Source: Aphrophora alni (Eukaryota; Arthropoda; Insecta; Hemiptera; Aphrophoridae). From it: DNA of 64,000 nucleotides. Numbering within the stretch: the first letter of the stretch is position 1; each line of letters begins with the position of its first letter. Shown here in pieces: positions 1-12,499 of this stretch. Position numbers and translations under genes: made by a program. Location: the NCBI GenBank assembly GCA_963513935.1, contig OY740774.1:90966424-91030423 (forward strand), read 5' to 3'. The notes under the pieces are model-generated. The model made no database searches. It had not been told where the DNA came from and saw only the letters and a program-made list of their open reading frames with translations.

Positions 1-139
1 CAATTGCAATTAAAACAAAGAAATATTATTTAAAACACTTCTTACATACTGGGAGAAATATTTCGTAACTATACTTGTTTTTTACATATTCAAAAAGGAC
101 TGCATTTAAAAAATTAAAAATTCAACCCAGTTTTGGTCG

Positions 140-705
140 CAAAATGTTTTGCCCCCCCTTTTTGTATCCCTTCGATCACTATCAAACTTTGCCTATTTTT
201 GAATAATAACGAAAGAGATACTTTGTGGGAATTTAAGTCTATTTCTAAAATATCTTGACATTTATACATCTAAAAGTATAGACATTTGAACTATGATTAA
301 AAAGTTTTCCCAGGTACCAATATGACAATTATTCTCCACTATTTCTAAATACTATGCTATAGGCATCCACATAAAATACCGATTTAATAACATTGAAAAT
401 TTTCGAGTGTCTCCAAATGAGCGGAATTTTTACGGTACACATTTTCACTTAAACTAATATTATTTTAACCCTTGGTGGAGATTTAAGTAAAATAAGCGAA
501 ATTCGATAAACAAATTTTGAAGCAAATGAGCAGAAAATATTCACATTTATACTGGTTTTTCTACAAATATTACAAGGGATTAAAATTGTTTAAGAATAAA
601 AAAAATCCACCAAAATTTGTGTTGTAAAACATTTTGCCCCCCAAATATTTTTGATTATTTTTTAATATTTTTGAAGAAGACACTTTCTGAAATTTGTGAC
701 AATTT
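140..705. repeat. old tandem duplication, two diverged copies (about 133-245 and 615-715)
   Basis: Both copies share a 'gtAAAAyrTTTTGCCCCCC' start, followed by a T-rich stretch, an 'aagA..acACTTTsTG.gAAttt' block and 'atttcta.aaaat'. They are about 480 bp apart and strongly diverged. No gene is seen in 1-1050. Confidence 0.4.
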
Positions 706-1049
706 CTACAAAAATCTCAACTGTTAGGCTTCCTTTCTTTAAACTGCCTGGTTTCATTATTTTCAATATAATGGAATGGTTCAGTACTGAATTAACCTTT
801 ATTAATAAGAATAACCTATCTTATTACAATGCTACAATATTCATATTATTAATCCAGAATGACTCTAATTGTTGTTACTCACAAATCTGATTCTAAGTTA
901 TGGATTAAATATCTGACTGAAATAATTACAAGTTTCTTAATGAACGAAGTTTGCTCACCCTGTTTGCAATGTGGATGCATGTTCGAAGTATCAATACACC
1001 TAGGAAATAGCGGAATAAAGTTTCTATTGTAGACGAGGTTTAAAAGTTT

Positions 1050-1260
1050 CCACCCACTCAGTTTCCCCGTCACAGACGCCTACAGCTCGCGTCATAACTT
1101 TGTCTATGAAACTCCCTGGCCAACTAACTGTGCTTATTTAAAACACTTTCCTCGCCCGCGCTTTCATATGATATCAGTTATCAAAGAGTATGATGACATC
1201 AACAATTTAAATACACTGACCCCCTAGTTGACCACTACCAGTTCAATTTCAACGAAGAAT
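1050..1260. other. locally GC-richer stretch, function unknown
   Basis: About 200 bases with several CpGs (tcgcgtc, ctcgcccgcgc) in AT-rich surroundings, a TATTTAA at ~1134-1140 and TCAGTT about 40 bases later. This could be a promoter or a repeat fragment. No open frame of note follows it, so no gene is called. Confidence 0.15.
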
Positions 1261-3719
1261 TCAGCCCTGGAAGCGGTATATTATTTTATAAACAGACTTT
1301 AAAAAATTATAGAATTATGTGTCAACATGCAATACAAACAAGTTCTGATTTATGTATTCAGCAAAGCTTATCTTTAAGAACATAAATTATTAGTTTATTT
1401 AATGTATTTATCTATTAATAAGGTTTCTTCTAGGTTCCGATATCTGTGGAGAGAATGTAGCCCTAGATATTTTGTAATGCTAGATGAGAGATAGTTTCAA
1501 ATTTGTGATGATTGTATATTTGATTTATTCCAAAATTGTTGTACAATTTTTTGTTTTCATTTTTTTTAATGTAACGAGAGTACATCCACATTTTAATGAT
1601 ATTGTTAACATTTTTATTATAAATTTAAAAATTCAATCAAACATAAATCCCCAATACTGCTTTAAATTATCCCTATTTGTTTTATAAAAATTTGTAAAAC
1701 CATAATAAACAATAATAAAATATAAACTACTGTATTCTGTTAACAGAATCAAAAATAATTTTACACTGTACAATATGTGTAATTAGATATTTTCATGGTG
1801 TCCTCTTGAAATGTAATAAATAATACTGTATCTTCGGTAAGTTCCGGACAGACTTTATGTCCGAAATCATCCATAAAAACTGCCAAATTCTAAGGAAAGG
1901 AAGTTTTATAACTTTTCATTTTCCTTTCATACACACATCACGTAAAGAAACGTTTCTATAGCTCTTTATATATAAAACACTATCATGTAATTGATTTAAA
2001 GTGAAGAATCTGTACAGAAAAGTTGGTACTATTTTGGGGCGAAATGGAATTCAAACATTAGTGATATATTTTTAAGTTATAAAAATATATGATATCTAAT
2101 GATATTAATTTAACACATAGTTATAGAACTACTAACACCAAACATTTTACACATTTTTAACAATAGTTTTCAAAACAAATAATAAGTGTATGGAGTCAAC
2201 AAAATTAGAATTTGTACGTTTTGAAATTTATTAAAATAACGGAATAATATTTACGAAATATCTTGTGCGGTTCATGAAAAACAAAAGATTCGTGTTTTCT
2301 CATAGTTAACTTCATTTTTTAAAATTGATTGTAAATTTTATTTAGGCTTTATGTGCCAATTTTAGTCCTAAATTTAAGACAGCAACATCAACTCCTAAGG
2401 GATGGTGAAATCATTTTAAAATAGAGAGTAGTTGAACAGAACATAATTTTAAAGTCCATTGAAATATCTTTTCAACGGCGTCAACAGTGTAAATGCGGAA
2501 ATATGCATTTCAGAGGTCCCCTGAACCAAAGCAGTCTTGGAGTAATGTGTTTCAATCATTATTTTTATCTAAGTTGTAGAGTGAACTATTTTGGTCAAAT
2601 ACTTTACAATAACAATCTTCAAAATAGGTTTATATTCAATGGACAACTCAAAACTTGGTTGTAACTGCCCTAAGTAAAATCAAAATTTAAATTGTCTTAA
2701 ACTGGGCTCTAATGATGTTAATAATAGTTTAAACTCTAATGACTAAACCGATTGTATTGGCGTCACTATCACCAAATATTCCGATTGGGCTGTTTTCTGT
2801 TAATCAATTGTTCACATTTATGTGAAATAATAATTCAGACCAGAGTGAAAAACCGCAAGTAAATGTATATTGAGGTTTAAATAAAATTGAATTATGTCTG
2901 ACGTCATTATAAATTAAATTGTTTCAAATATATTTATGTTTAGGATGAGTTTTAGCGAACGCAAAGAAAGCGTAATCTTTATTTTATTTTAAGTTAATAT
3001 CTTTCAAAATATTAAAAAACAAAATAATTATTCACGAAAAGATCGGAGCCTTTCAAACTCAACTTATCTACGATATTAATCGTAATAGAAGGGGAAAAGT
3101 CAATAATAGAGGGGGAAAACATTATTTCCTTCTCAAGTGTACTGTTGTTAGATATAGGCGAATACTATTTTTGACTAGTTTGGGTTTTGTAATAGGTGTG
3201 AGAGAAAGTTAGTGCAGTATTTTTGCACCATTTATTTTTGTAAGGAACAATATTTATGTAATGAGAGAATTTTCTAAATTAAATATTTCAGACTATAAAT
3301 ATTTTATCTGTTGGAAGGCGACTTGTTTGTATATATCTGCTTTAACGCTTAATTCCATTCATCTATTCATTTCTAATTTCATGGTTGAGTAAATGATCTG
3401 CAGAAGCAAGATAATATAATCTTAATTGGAATATGCAAAATTTTCTCCATTTAGAACGAGTCTGTAAAGTGAACAATAGAATTGAATTATGAAGCTGGGA
3501 TCTTTCGTTTGTATTTCACGGAGCACGAAATTATAATATTTCGTCTTCAATTTCAGCTTTATATCCAGTGAAATGCAGCTTTATTGGTGAGCATAACATT
3601 TAATTTTCTATACCTTTAGGTGAATTTAATCAAGCTATACGACAAAATTAGATGTTATTCTTTACCAAAATAAAAAATAATGAAACAAATTAATCATTAA
3701 TAACGTCGATTTGTTGTTG

Positions 3720-3892
3720 TTTTTTTATGAAAATGGGTTGTTTATTAAACTTTGGGAATGGAATGGGATAATCCCTTTGTTGTGCTTAACCTAACCTAAC
3801 CTAACATCTATTTTTTAAAATACTTTTTTTTTATGAAAATGGGTTGTTATTAAACTTTGGGAATGGAATGGGACAATCCCCTTGTTGTGCTT
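3720..3892 (+). repeat. two tandem ~69-bp copies separated by telomere-like sequence
   Basis: 3720-3788 and 3824-3892 share the block 'ttATGAAAATGGGTTGTT', then 'actttgggaatggaatggga' and 'ttgttgtgctta', with only a few differences. The copies must be recent. The 35-base gap holds (CCTAA)n. Confidence 0.85.
3787..3805. repeat. short interstitial telomere-like (CCTAA)n
   Basis: Nearly four units of CCTAA, the complement of TTAGG, the usual arthropod telomere repeat. It is too short to prove telomeric origin. Confidence 0.45.
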
Positions 3893-4472
3893 ACTTCGAC
3901 AAAAAAACACCCATTAAAAAGCTCTAATACTTAATTGAAAAAAAAAAAATTAATAAATGTATAATCAATAGCAAAATGCCCTACACTGTAAAAGATGTAT
4001 TACATTAAAAAATAAATCATAAGAAACGTGTTGGACAAAAACACTTTATTTTACTTTCAGAAGCGGCTCACTATAGAAGAACATTGACGGAAATAAATCA
4101 AATGATGCACGCGTCCTGATAAAAATCAATGCTATACGGATTTTGAAACCATTGTGTATTTGCAAAAAAAAAAAGGCAAAATTATGGATGTTATCGAGGA
4201 GTAAAAATATTCAAAACCTTCTAAAACAATAAAACTAACTTTTGAATGATCAGCTTCTTTCCTTCTCGAACACGCTCTTAGATACAGCAATCAATATATA
4301 AGACAATAAGATTTCAGATTAAACATTGTCATAGGTTTACACAACCATAAGACAGCAGTTGTCCTTGGACCACTAGACGGGGTGCTCCCAACGTTAAATA
4401 TTTCATATGTATAAGTGTCTGTGTTTATGTGTAATTTAGATGTTTTATCGATCTCAGAAGAGTGATAATTAT

Positions 4473-4504
4473 CTGAAGATGGAGTAAATCTCCGAAACTA
4501 GTCA
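4473..4504 (+). repeat. CTGAAGATG-stem-CGAAAC motif, copy 1
   Basis: CTGAAGAT, stem GGAG (4481-4484), loop TAAAT, stem CTCC (4490-4493), then GAAAC. One of about a dozen similar hairpin motifs in the window. Confidence 0.6.
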
Positions 4505-4599
4505 CAAAAGAAAAGAAAAGGAAATCACGAGACGGACAAAACAGAAGTAAACTTTAAATCTATATTAATGTGTGCGTGCAGAAGATATAAAAATAAAAC

Positions 4600-7160
4600 T
4601 TGTATCTTATCATGTTTTTTTAAGGTTTGTTTTATTCAAAATATACACCCAAATGTCTGCTTTATTCATCTAAAATTACTTCAGCTTTCTGTCTCATTTA
4701 TGTACCTTCATTTCCCGTGGCAATTAATCATATATTACTTATTTACTTTATTCTTCATTACAAAAAGTCAAGAAGAAAAATGTAAATGTTTGCTTTTCCT
4801 TAATTAAAAGCTGTAGCTACTGTTTGTATGCCTGTGTCTATAGAAAGTTTCATTAAGTAGAATTTAATCAAGAAATACAAACAGAATATGTATATTTTAA
4901 TTATTCTATTTTATATCCTATAGATCACTGTTAAATTTAATAATTAATTATTTAATGGAGTCTTTAACAGTATATCTGATTATTCCTTTTTAGTTAAAAT
5001 GTTTATTTAATAGTTGACTGTAGTTTTAGGTGTATTCACCCATTTTCAGGTCACTACACAAATAAATCACAAACACACTTTACTTATCACTATTAAATTA
5101 TTCATGAGGAGGTTGTTAAAGAGGTCAAATTATTATTTGGAATGACGTACACAATTCCGGCATCTTTGTCGTTATCTTGGTTAAACGATGGACTTTGTTC
5201 CTTTCTTTGTGGTTCGATAACGGCGCCTTTGATTGTAAAGACAGCTGATTAATAAATAAGTTTGGGGATTTAGTTTTTTCAGCTTTATGAATCCTCTAAA
5301 CGTCAGCTTAAACGCCTCTAAAAGTGTTCATGCTATTAAAAAGTATTACAATCATTTTTATTCCAGGCTAAAACTTGTAACAAAAATGGAGGTGTATAAA
5401 ACACAGAACAAAACCATTCTGAATTGTATAATCTACAATATAAATATACCATAAAGGAACTAATAAAGAAAAAAAACAGGGACTAGTTATATTTCGAACC
5501 AAATTTGAACCTTTATTGATTCGCTGTTTTTAATATTAGATATTTAACGTACATACAGGTGTGGTTATTTAAAGTGCATGTATTTTGCGTATAAAAAACG
5601 AACTGTAGAAAAATTTAGATTTTGAAATTTTTGTCATAGGGCCATTGTAAAAAAAGTTTAATCGTATCTATGTAAAACGTATCATAGTCTAACCATTTGA
5701 TTAAAATTAAATCTCGTAGGTTTTAATTCGTCTTTGGAATTTTCTAAATATAAACCGTAGTGATTGTAATCAGTAACTGTGCACGTTTAACACAATTTAT
5801 CAAGGTCGTGAAAGTTTGATAAACCTTGGATTGTGATTATAGTTCTAATTAAATTGGAAAGGAACTGGATTGTGGTGTGGTAGGTGAACGGTGTTGCCAA
5901 ATCAAATTACATTATTTTAAAGAATTTTTAGTAATATGAGTAATGATTTTAAAAACAATTTCCGTTTTAATATCATATTATTTATTCTATGTTCATTTCA
6001 GTGTTTAATATTGACCTTATACTTAAGCATATTTAGAATTGGCAATAAGGGACCGCTACTAAAAAATGCTTGCCAGAAAAGGATACGAGCCCCTCACACC
6101 ACTTCCATATAATCCTTTTCCAGTTTAAATCGGACTATAACTTAGTTTTTTAAATTTTGTAAGAATGATATCAAAATCACAGCAAACGCGTCTCTAAAAA
6201 ACTAATTTGAGGTTAGGGACATTCCATTTTATAAAACATTTTTCTTTTTGTTTAAATCCGAAAAATCTCTTGGTCATCATCCATTATAGACAAGAAAGCA
6301 AGATAAAATCCGAATACTCTAATAGCCGCAATCTTGGAATAGAATAAGAGTTAACAGACCTGTAGCCTACATGTTGTCATACATTTCATTTTATTTAAAA
6401 GTTTTATGTCAGTTATTTATAGGATCATGAATTGTTAATTTAGTGAAAACAGTATTACAAATACTGTGAATGAGTAAACTAAGAACACCGGTAAATGTGT
6501 CATTAGATATTATAGTAGCATTTAATGACTTATTATGGTTTCTAAAACAAAAATTAGTATAGTGGTTGTAAATTAATATTTTGTTAGAACTTTAATTTAT
6601 AATTTGAAATTCCGTTTCTAAAATACACATTAAAGTTTAATAATCAATTAAACAGTTTTAAATTATTGTACCTAATTCGACCAAATCATTAAATTATTCA
6701 TAATTCTATTTATTGTGAATTAATGAAGACTTTTAAGTTTATGTTTAATTGAAAATGAGTGATTATTATTATAATAGTACAGAAAATATTATTTTTTTAT
6801 TTTTTGTATGTCATTAATATTTTGAGTCTTGTGATATAAACAATGGATATATAATCTCCTGAAATGTAAAGTGGCGAGGAGAACTTCATGATTCTATTTT
6901 AATATTGCTCCTATTTAAAAACCACAGCATTAAAGAAGATATATTAACAAAATTTTCAGATTCTGAGTTTGTATTGAAGTAGAAATTTAGTAAAGATAAT
7001 ATTGTTTTTATTTTAGATCAATCATAACCTTAGTCATTATTCATGTAGGGGAAGTCCATTATCAACAATGAATTAGTTTTTATTGTTGTTATTAAGATTC
7101 TCCACAGGAAGTTTAAAGCAATAATTGGTGACCTCATCCATATAAATAAGGCCTCTTGAT
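4600..7160. other. no recognisable gene
   Basis: AT-rich sequence whose open frames are short and low in complexity. I see no domain motif, tRNA or clear repeat here. Confidence 0.6.
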
Positions 7161-7162
7161 TA

Positions 7163-7600
7163 TGGTTCAATAGGACATTGCCTTCATTTGTGTATAAAAA
7201 CTATTACATATTGACAAACTTCAAAACTAAGATTTAATTACAAACGTCATCAGAAAAAATAAAACATTGTAGGCCAAATTTATTTTTGTCTGGTCATAGC
7301 TTTATGTCTGGATTTCTTTTTCAAGATATGGATTTAGTTTTAGTTTCCAAGATGGCCCTAGGCTAATAGTCTATGATGGTGTTTTTTTTTAAATTTTATG
7401 CTCTAGGTTTATCACTTGAGAACGGGAGTTGATTTGTACTCCTTAAATGTTATTAATTTGTATATATTAATATGATGGAACATTTCCCATTAAAACATAA
7501 TAGACTACTAATTTGAACAATCCATAATTATCAAGTAACTGTAAATTCAGAACATTAAGAATGGTACTAGACTCATCTTGTTATACTTCTAAAATATTAT
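7163..7600 (+). repeat. segmental direct duplication, copy 1
   Basis: Aligns over about 410-440 bp with 7897-8316. Shared blocks include 'ttatcacttgagaacggg' with 'agttgatttgtact', the 'aagatggccytakgct' block, 'taatttgtatatatta', and 'actcatcttgttayacttct'. Substitutions and a few indels suggest moderate age. No coding frame is conserved between the copies. Confidence 0.85.
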
Positions 7601-7896
7601 TGTTCATGAAAGATATTAGGTGCATAATATTAATCAAGACTTTAACTTTGACTAGTCTAATGTAAATAACTCCAAACAACTTTATGCAACACCTGATTGA
7701 GAATCCAACATTATTCTATCATTACAATATCTTTAAAGTAATCGTTAATTAAAAAATATCTCATTTACTAACAAGATCGTTATTTTATTGTTTTAGTAAT
7801 ACAATTGGAATTTTAACAGAATATTAGTAAATCCACAGTTTAGTAATGATTCATTCAACAGTAGTTTTAAAAACAAGTTCTTAAAATTATGAATAT

Positions 7897-8316
7897 GCTT
7901 CAAAAGATCATTGCCTTAATTTGTGTATACAACTATTACACATTGACTTACTTCAAAGCTAAGATTTAAATACAAACATCATCAGAAAAAAAAAAAAAAA
8001 AAAACAACGTAGGCTTAGTCTTTGTTTTTATTACTCATACCTAGCTTTATACCTGCACTCCTATCTCAAGTTTCAAGATGGCCTTATGCTACTAAGCTAT
8101 GATAGTGTTTTTCACTTTTATGCTCTAGATTTATCACTTGAGAACGGGAGTTGATTTGTACTCTTAAAATGTCATGTATTAATTTGTATATATTAAAATG
8201 ATGGAAAATGTCAGATTAAACCATACTAATAATTCGAAGAGTCTATAATTATCAAATAACTTTAAATTCAGAGCTTTAAGATTGATATTATACTCATCTT
8301 GTTACACTTCTTAAAA
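7897..8316 (+). repeat. segmental direct duplication, copy 2
   Basis: Second copy of the block at 7163-7600, displaced about 730 bp. It carries a poly-A run (7987-8004) where copy 1 has only a short one. Confidence 0.85.
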
Positions 8317-8708
8317 TTAAATTTGTAAATATAGCTATAGAATTTCATTTAGGAATGGAAGTTAATACGTTTTCAATTGTAACCAATCATACAGCACACT
8401 GGATCTTTCCCTCATTTAAGGATGTTGTGATGCATTCATCCTTTTCCAATTCAGGCCCTACTTAGTTTAAACTGATTTCCCTTTTCTAACAATGGATTTA
8501 TTCTTGCAGAAGTTAGACCGTAACTTTACAATAGGGACAGCGTAACATGGTAATATGGTAGAGATAGTTCTGCATTGGTGACACTTTGTTACATGAAAGA
8601 CTATGTATCAGGTTTAAATATAAACTTGTATCTTACGATTTACTACATACGTAGAATGTAACAGAGAGATTTTTAATATCTTTTTCTAACAAGATTTTGG
8701 TAGATATA

Positions 8709-9298
8709 AAACCAATTTTGATCCTCGCATTGAACAATTTTTGATCTTCGGATAAAATAGTTTTTGTTCTTCAGATAAAACAATTTATTAATCCTCCGAT
8801 AAAATAGTTTTTGATCGTTCGATAAAATAATTTTTGATCCTGGGATAAAATAGCTTTTGTTCCTCAGATAAAACAATTATTAATCCTCCGATAAAATAGT
8901 TTTTGATCCTGGGATAAAATAGCTTTTGTTCCTCAGATAAAACATTTATTAATCCTCCGATAAAATAGTTTTTGATCCTGGGATAAAATAGTTTTTGCTC
9001 CTCAGATAAAACAATTATTAACCCTCCGATAAAATAGTTTTTGATCGTTCGATAAAACAATTTTTGATCCTGGGATAAAATAGCTTTTGTTCTTCAGATA
9101 AAACAATTATTAATCCTCCGATAAAATAGTTTTTGATCGTTCGATAAAACCATTTTTGATCCTGGGATAAAATAGTTTTTGTTCTTCAAATAAAACAATT
9201 TTATTAATCTTCCGATAAAATAGATTTTGATCGTTCGATAAAATAATTTTGATCTTCGGATAAACAATTTTTGAACCTGGGATAAATAATTTTTTGCT
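8709..9298. repeat. minisatellite: ~23-bp subunits in 69-bp higher-order units
   Basis: About 26 subunits of the form 'gataaaatagtttttgatcc' plus 'tgg'. Variants (ctcca/ctgg/gttc ends) recur in threes, giving a 69-bp super-unit. Because 69 is a multiple of 3, the minus strand stays open over long stretches and encodes a 23-residue repeat (KLFYPRIKNYFIGGL + IIVLSEEQ). The ORFs at 8673-8876, 8788-9060 and 9094-9303 are products of this array, not evidence of a gene. Confidence 0.9.
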
Positions 9299-9851
9299 GT
9301 CACTTTCTACTTTTTCGTTTCCTTACCCAGTATTCGAAGGAGCTTTGTATTCACAAACAGTTTTGAGCTCTGTTTTTTACTGATCTTCACGTCTCATGGC
9401 GTTTAGAAAAAGAAAGTGATTCTCGACATCCTGTCCGTTCGTATTCGTTGTCGTCGTAAATGTGTGTTAGCGAGCACAAAAATTAAGATAGGAACATGAA
9501 ATATGGTTAGGGGACTATAGTTTGCTCATATAGAATTATATTGAAATTCATAAATGAAATTAAAATGTCATAATTACCGCCATTTTAAACAGGTTTTGGT
9601 TATGATCTCGCCTTTTATTCAACTTTTAATACACTAAGTTAGATAGAAATTTACGAATTACAATTTGCGTGACTCTGGTATTCGTGATTTCACATACAAA
9701 TACCATAATACTAACTGAACCAGTAGTCTTCATTAGTAATCTCAGTTTAAAAATATTACATTAAAATGATATAACATAACTTTTAACATCATCATTTTGA
9801 TGAAAACTATTGCATATACGACCGTCAGTGAATCACTTATAATGATGATAG

Positions 9852-10030
9852 GCGTGGCAATCCTTAAGGATCCTAGCTGGAAATTTACTTTTTTTTTCAT
9901 ATAGTCTTTGTTATAAATTATCTTTCATTCATCTTTCCTATCAGATTTCCCTTGATCAACACTTGTTCTCCTCCGATCCTGACGCTATTAAGGGGTTCGT
10001 AGGCTATGGTCTTGCTTTATGTTCTTTTCT
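9852..10030 (+). repeat. dispersed repeat, copy A
   Basis: Shares 'GCGTGGCArTCyT', 'atctttcctatcag', 'ccaacacttgtt'-like and downstream blocks with 17574-17756 in the same order. Strongly diverged; probably an old transposable element fragment of unknown family. Confidence 0.65.
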
Positions 10031-12430
10031 TCCACTTTTTTCATTAGGGGATGATGACATAGAAGTTTACGTGTTTAAATAAGAACATTAAAAAAATTCT
10101 ATATTCGTCATTTAAATTGAGACAGTAAATATCTTAAAAAAGGCAAGCTTCGAAGAAAAATCCCTTGCGTTTCATTGGCATTAAAAGGGCAATTAATTTT
10201 TTAAAATATAAAGCAATATTATTTCTATTCTAAGATAAACAACGAGAAGCTTTTATAGAAAACTTTTTTAAATCCGATCCTTCTTTTCAAGATGTTTAAG
10301 AAAACATTTGGAGATCTCCTGAAATTCCTGAATTTGTTTCTAGTTCTTACATCAGTGATAAAGAAAAATTATAAGTGAGAAAATTTGTTTTTTAAGCTAA
10401 TAAAGTTGTGAACATGATTTTAAAATCTTTTTTGGTCTCATAATTTGTTTTAACTACAACCAAATAATTAATTAATAAATTCATTGAGTTTTACTCGGTT
10501 AATGCTTTTATTAGCCAATTTATCAATGTAATTTTATGCCAAACCTAAAAATGTCTGTTTTTACTCCTATTATTTGTATTTTACACCTAAATACAGAACT
10601 AGGACCTATTTTATTCTTATTTTCATTTCATATAATATAACGACGAAATTTTTAATTTAATTTCTAGATTATAGAATTATTATTTGAGCTTGGAGTGGAA
10701 ATCGAGACTATATATTTCGCTATTCGTTTTCGAACATGTTTTAAGAAGGTTTTTTAATATCTTTACCTCTAGATTCAATTCGTGATGTATTGTATGTAGT
10801 TTGGAATCACCCTTATAATAATAAGTTATTAAACTATATTTCTTGTATGTATTGAAACTCACATGCGCCACGTCTATTGTTCAATGTATTACTTGTACTG
10901 TTATTTTTAATTTTTACGTGGATATAATTATTTTGTAGAACTTGCTATGGGAGTAAAGTGTGCGCCACCGTAGATAGGCAATCCTCCATACACTTACACT
11001 AAGCTGATTGAATTGCGTTGAAGGCGAATGGACAACTATCTGTGGCTGTCGATATTGTTAAGTACTCTATAATATTGTTATAATTTTAAATTTATTCGTA
11101 TTTATATTATTACTCTTAAGACGGATATATTCACAGAAAAAACACAATTTGGTTACATTTATAACCGGTAGTTAAAAAAAGTTCCTTATTTTCATTTATT
11201 AAAAATTGTGAATGAGCATACATTTCACCATTTTTACTTTCATATACGTAATTAGACAACAATGTCGAGTATAATTATCGTTTTGAGTTACCTCGAGTAC
11301 AAATGTGGTCATTGGAATGATATCTCTCCGTCGGCTGTGCAGTGCTCATCAACTTAAAGAGAGAACAGATTGTAATTGAATATTGTACTTGGGCCATATT
11401 TCCGTTATACTTCAAAATATCGTTATCATTTTTTGATAACTCAAAATTTGGGTGTATCTACCTCTAAGGACTCAAAAACAATGCGTTGGTTATCTCTCCA
11501 AAAATATTGTTTCGGTGAATTATTAGTAAAAAAAATGTACCGTTGGCTTATAATGAAAGATGGATTTTTTTTTTCAAAATTGACTCGAGAGGTTTCGTTT
11601 AAACTTTAATGAAATGTGCAAATTAACAACACGAACCGTGTGTAAAAATATATTACGTTTTGGGATTAATTGGCAAATATAAAACAAATCAATTTAATCA
11701 TCGTTATTAAAAACACGGCTTTACAAAAATGCCCTGAGGATACATTTATTACACAATCAAAGAATGTTAAATAAATAAATATATACATATTTTTTGAAAA
11801 CGACATCCATAGTTCATTTTAAACTTTTAACTGTAAACTTACGAACTGATATTTGTGGTAACGTATTGGTTAGGTTGGTATTTAATTGGTTTGAGGATGA
11901 GTAAGTGAGAAAGATTGTACATTGTTTTTGCATTGTTTATTAACTGTATGATTACAGGATTGGAAAAAATTACTGTCAATATTTATATCAATATAAAAGT
12001 TTATATTTTGCCTCCAAGTTTAATCTAGTTATAGTAGTGTACAAGCACCACTTTTGAGCAACATAAATTGTGCAAGTTATAATTGAAACCGATAATGTTA
12101 TAGACAAAGAAGAAAGTAATATGTTTGAGCTACTCCAGTCAGTGTCTCACAATGTCTTATTATAAGATTGAGAATCACCACACTTATTCAGTCATTTACG
12201 TAGGGATTAAGTAGATTCCAGGAGCTAAGGTTCTCCATTTTGATAAAACGACTAATACAAGTGGATTGTTGTTGTTAACATGATTTACCAAGTCCACACC
12301 AACGTCTCGGTGTTAGAGGGTGAAAGTCAACATTTTAAAATGTAAACCTATATTAAAATCAATTTTTCCATTATAATATCCAAGTCACTGAACGTAATAA
12401 CAACAATATAAGTTAATTTAATAAACGAAA
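10031..12430. other. no recognisable gene
   Basis: AT-rich. The small frames at 10680-10871 (minus) and 11376-11609 (plus) carry no motif and no splice pattern that I can support. Confidence 0.55.
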
Positions 12431-12460
12431 CTATGCGTCAACTGACGTCGTTTACTATTC

Positions 12461-12493
12461 TGACGCGTTTCGTGGTATCTGAGCCATCTTCAG
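12461..12493 (-). repeat. CTGAAGATG-stem-CGAAAC motif, copy 2
   Basis: On the minus strand: CTGAAGA, stem TGG, loop CTCAGATA, stem CCA, then CGAAACGCGTCA. Confidence 0.6.
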
Positions 12494-12499
12494 AGTCCT

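Noticed and set aside
8709..9298. CRISPR-like array
   Set aside because: Units are contiguous tandem variants without unique spacers, and the genome is eukaryotic.
8673..9303. Three minus-strand ORFs with a repeated peptide
   Set aside because: All come from the 69-bp minisatellite. No start context, splice signals or non-repeat coding sequence joins them.
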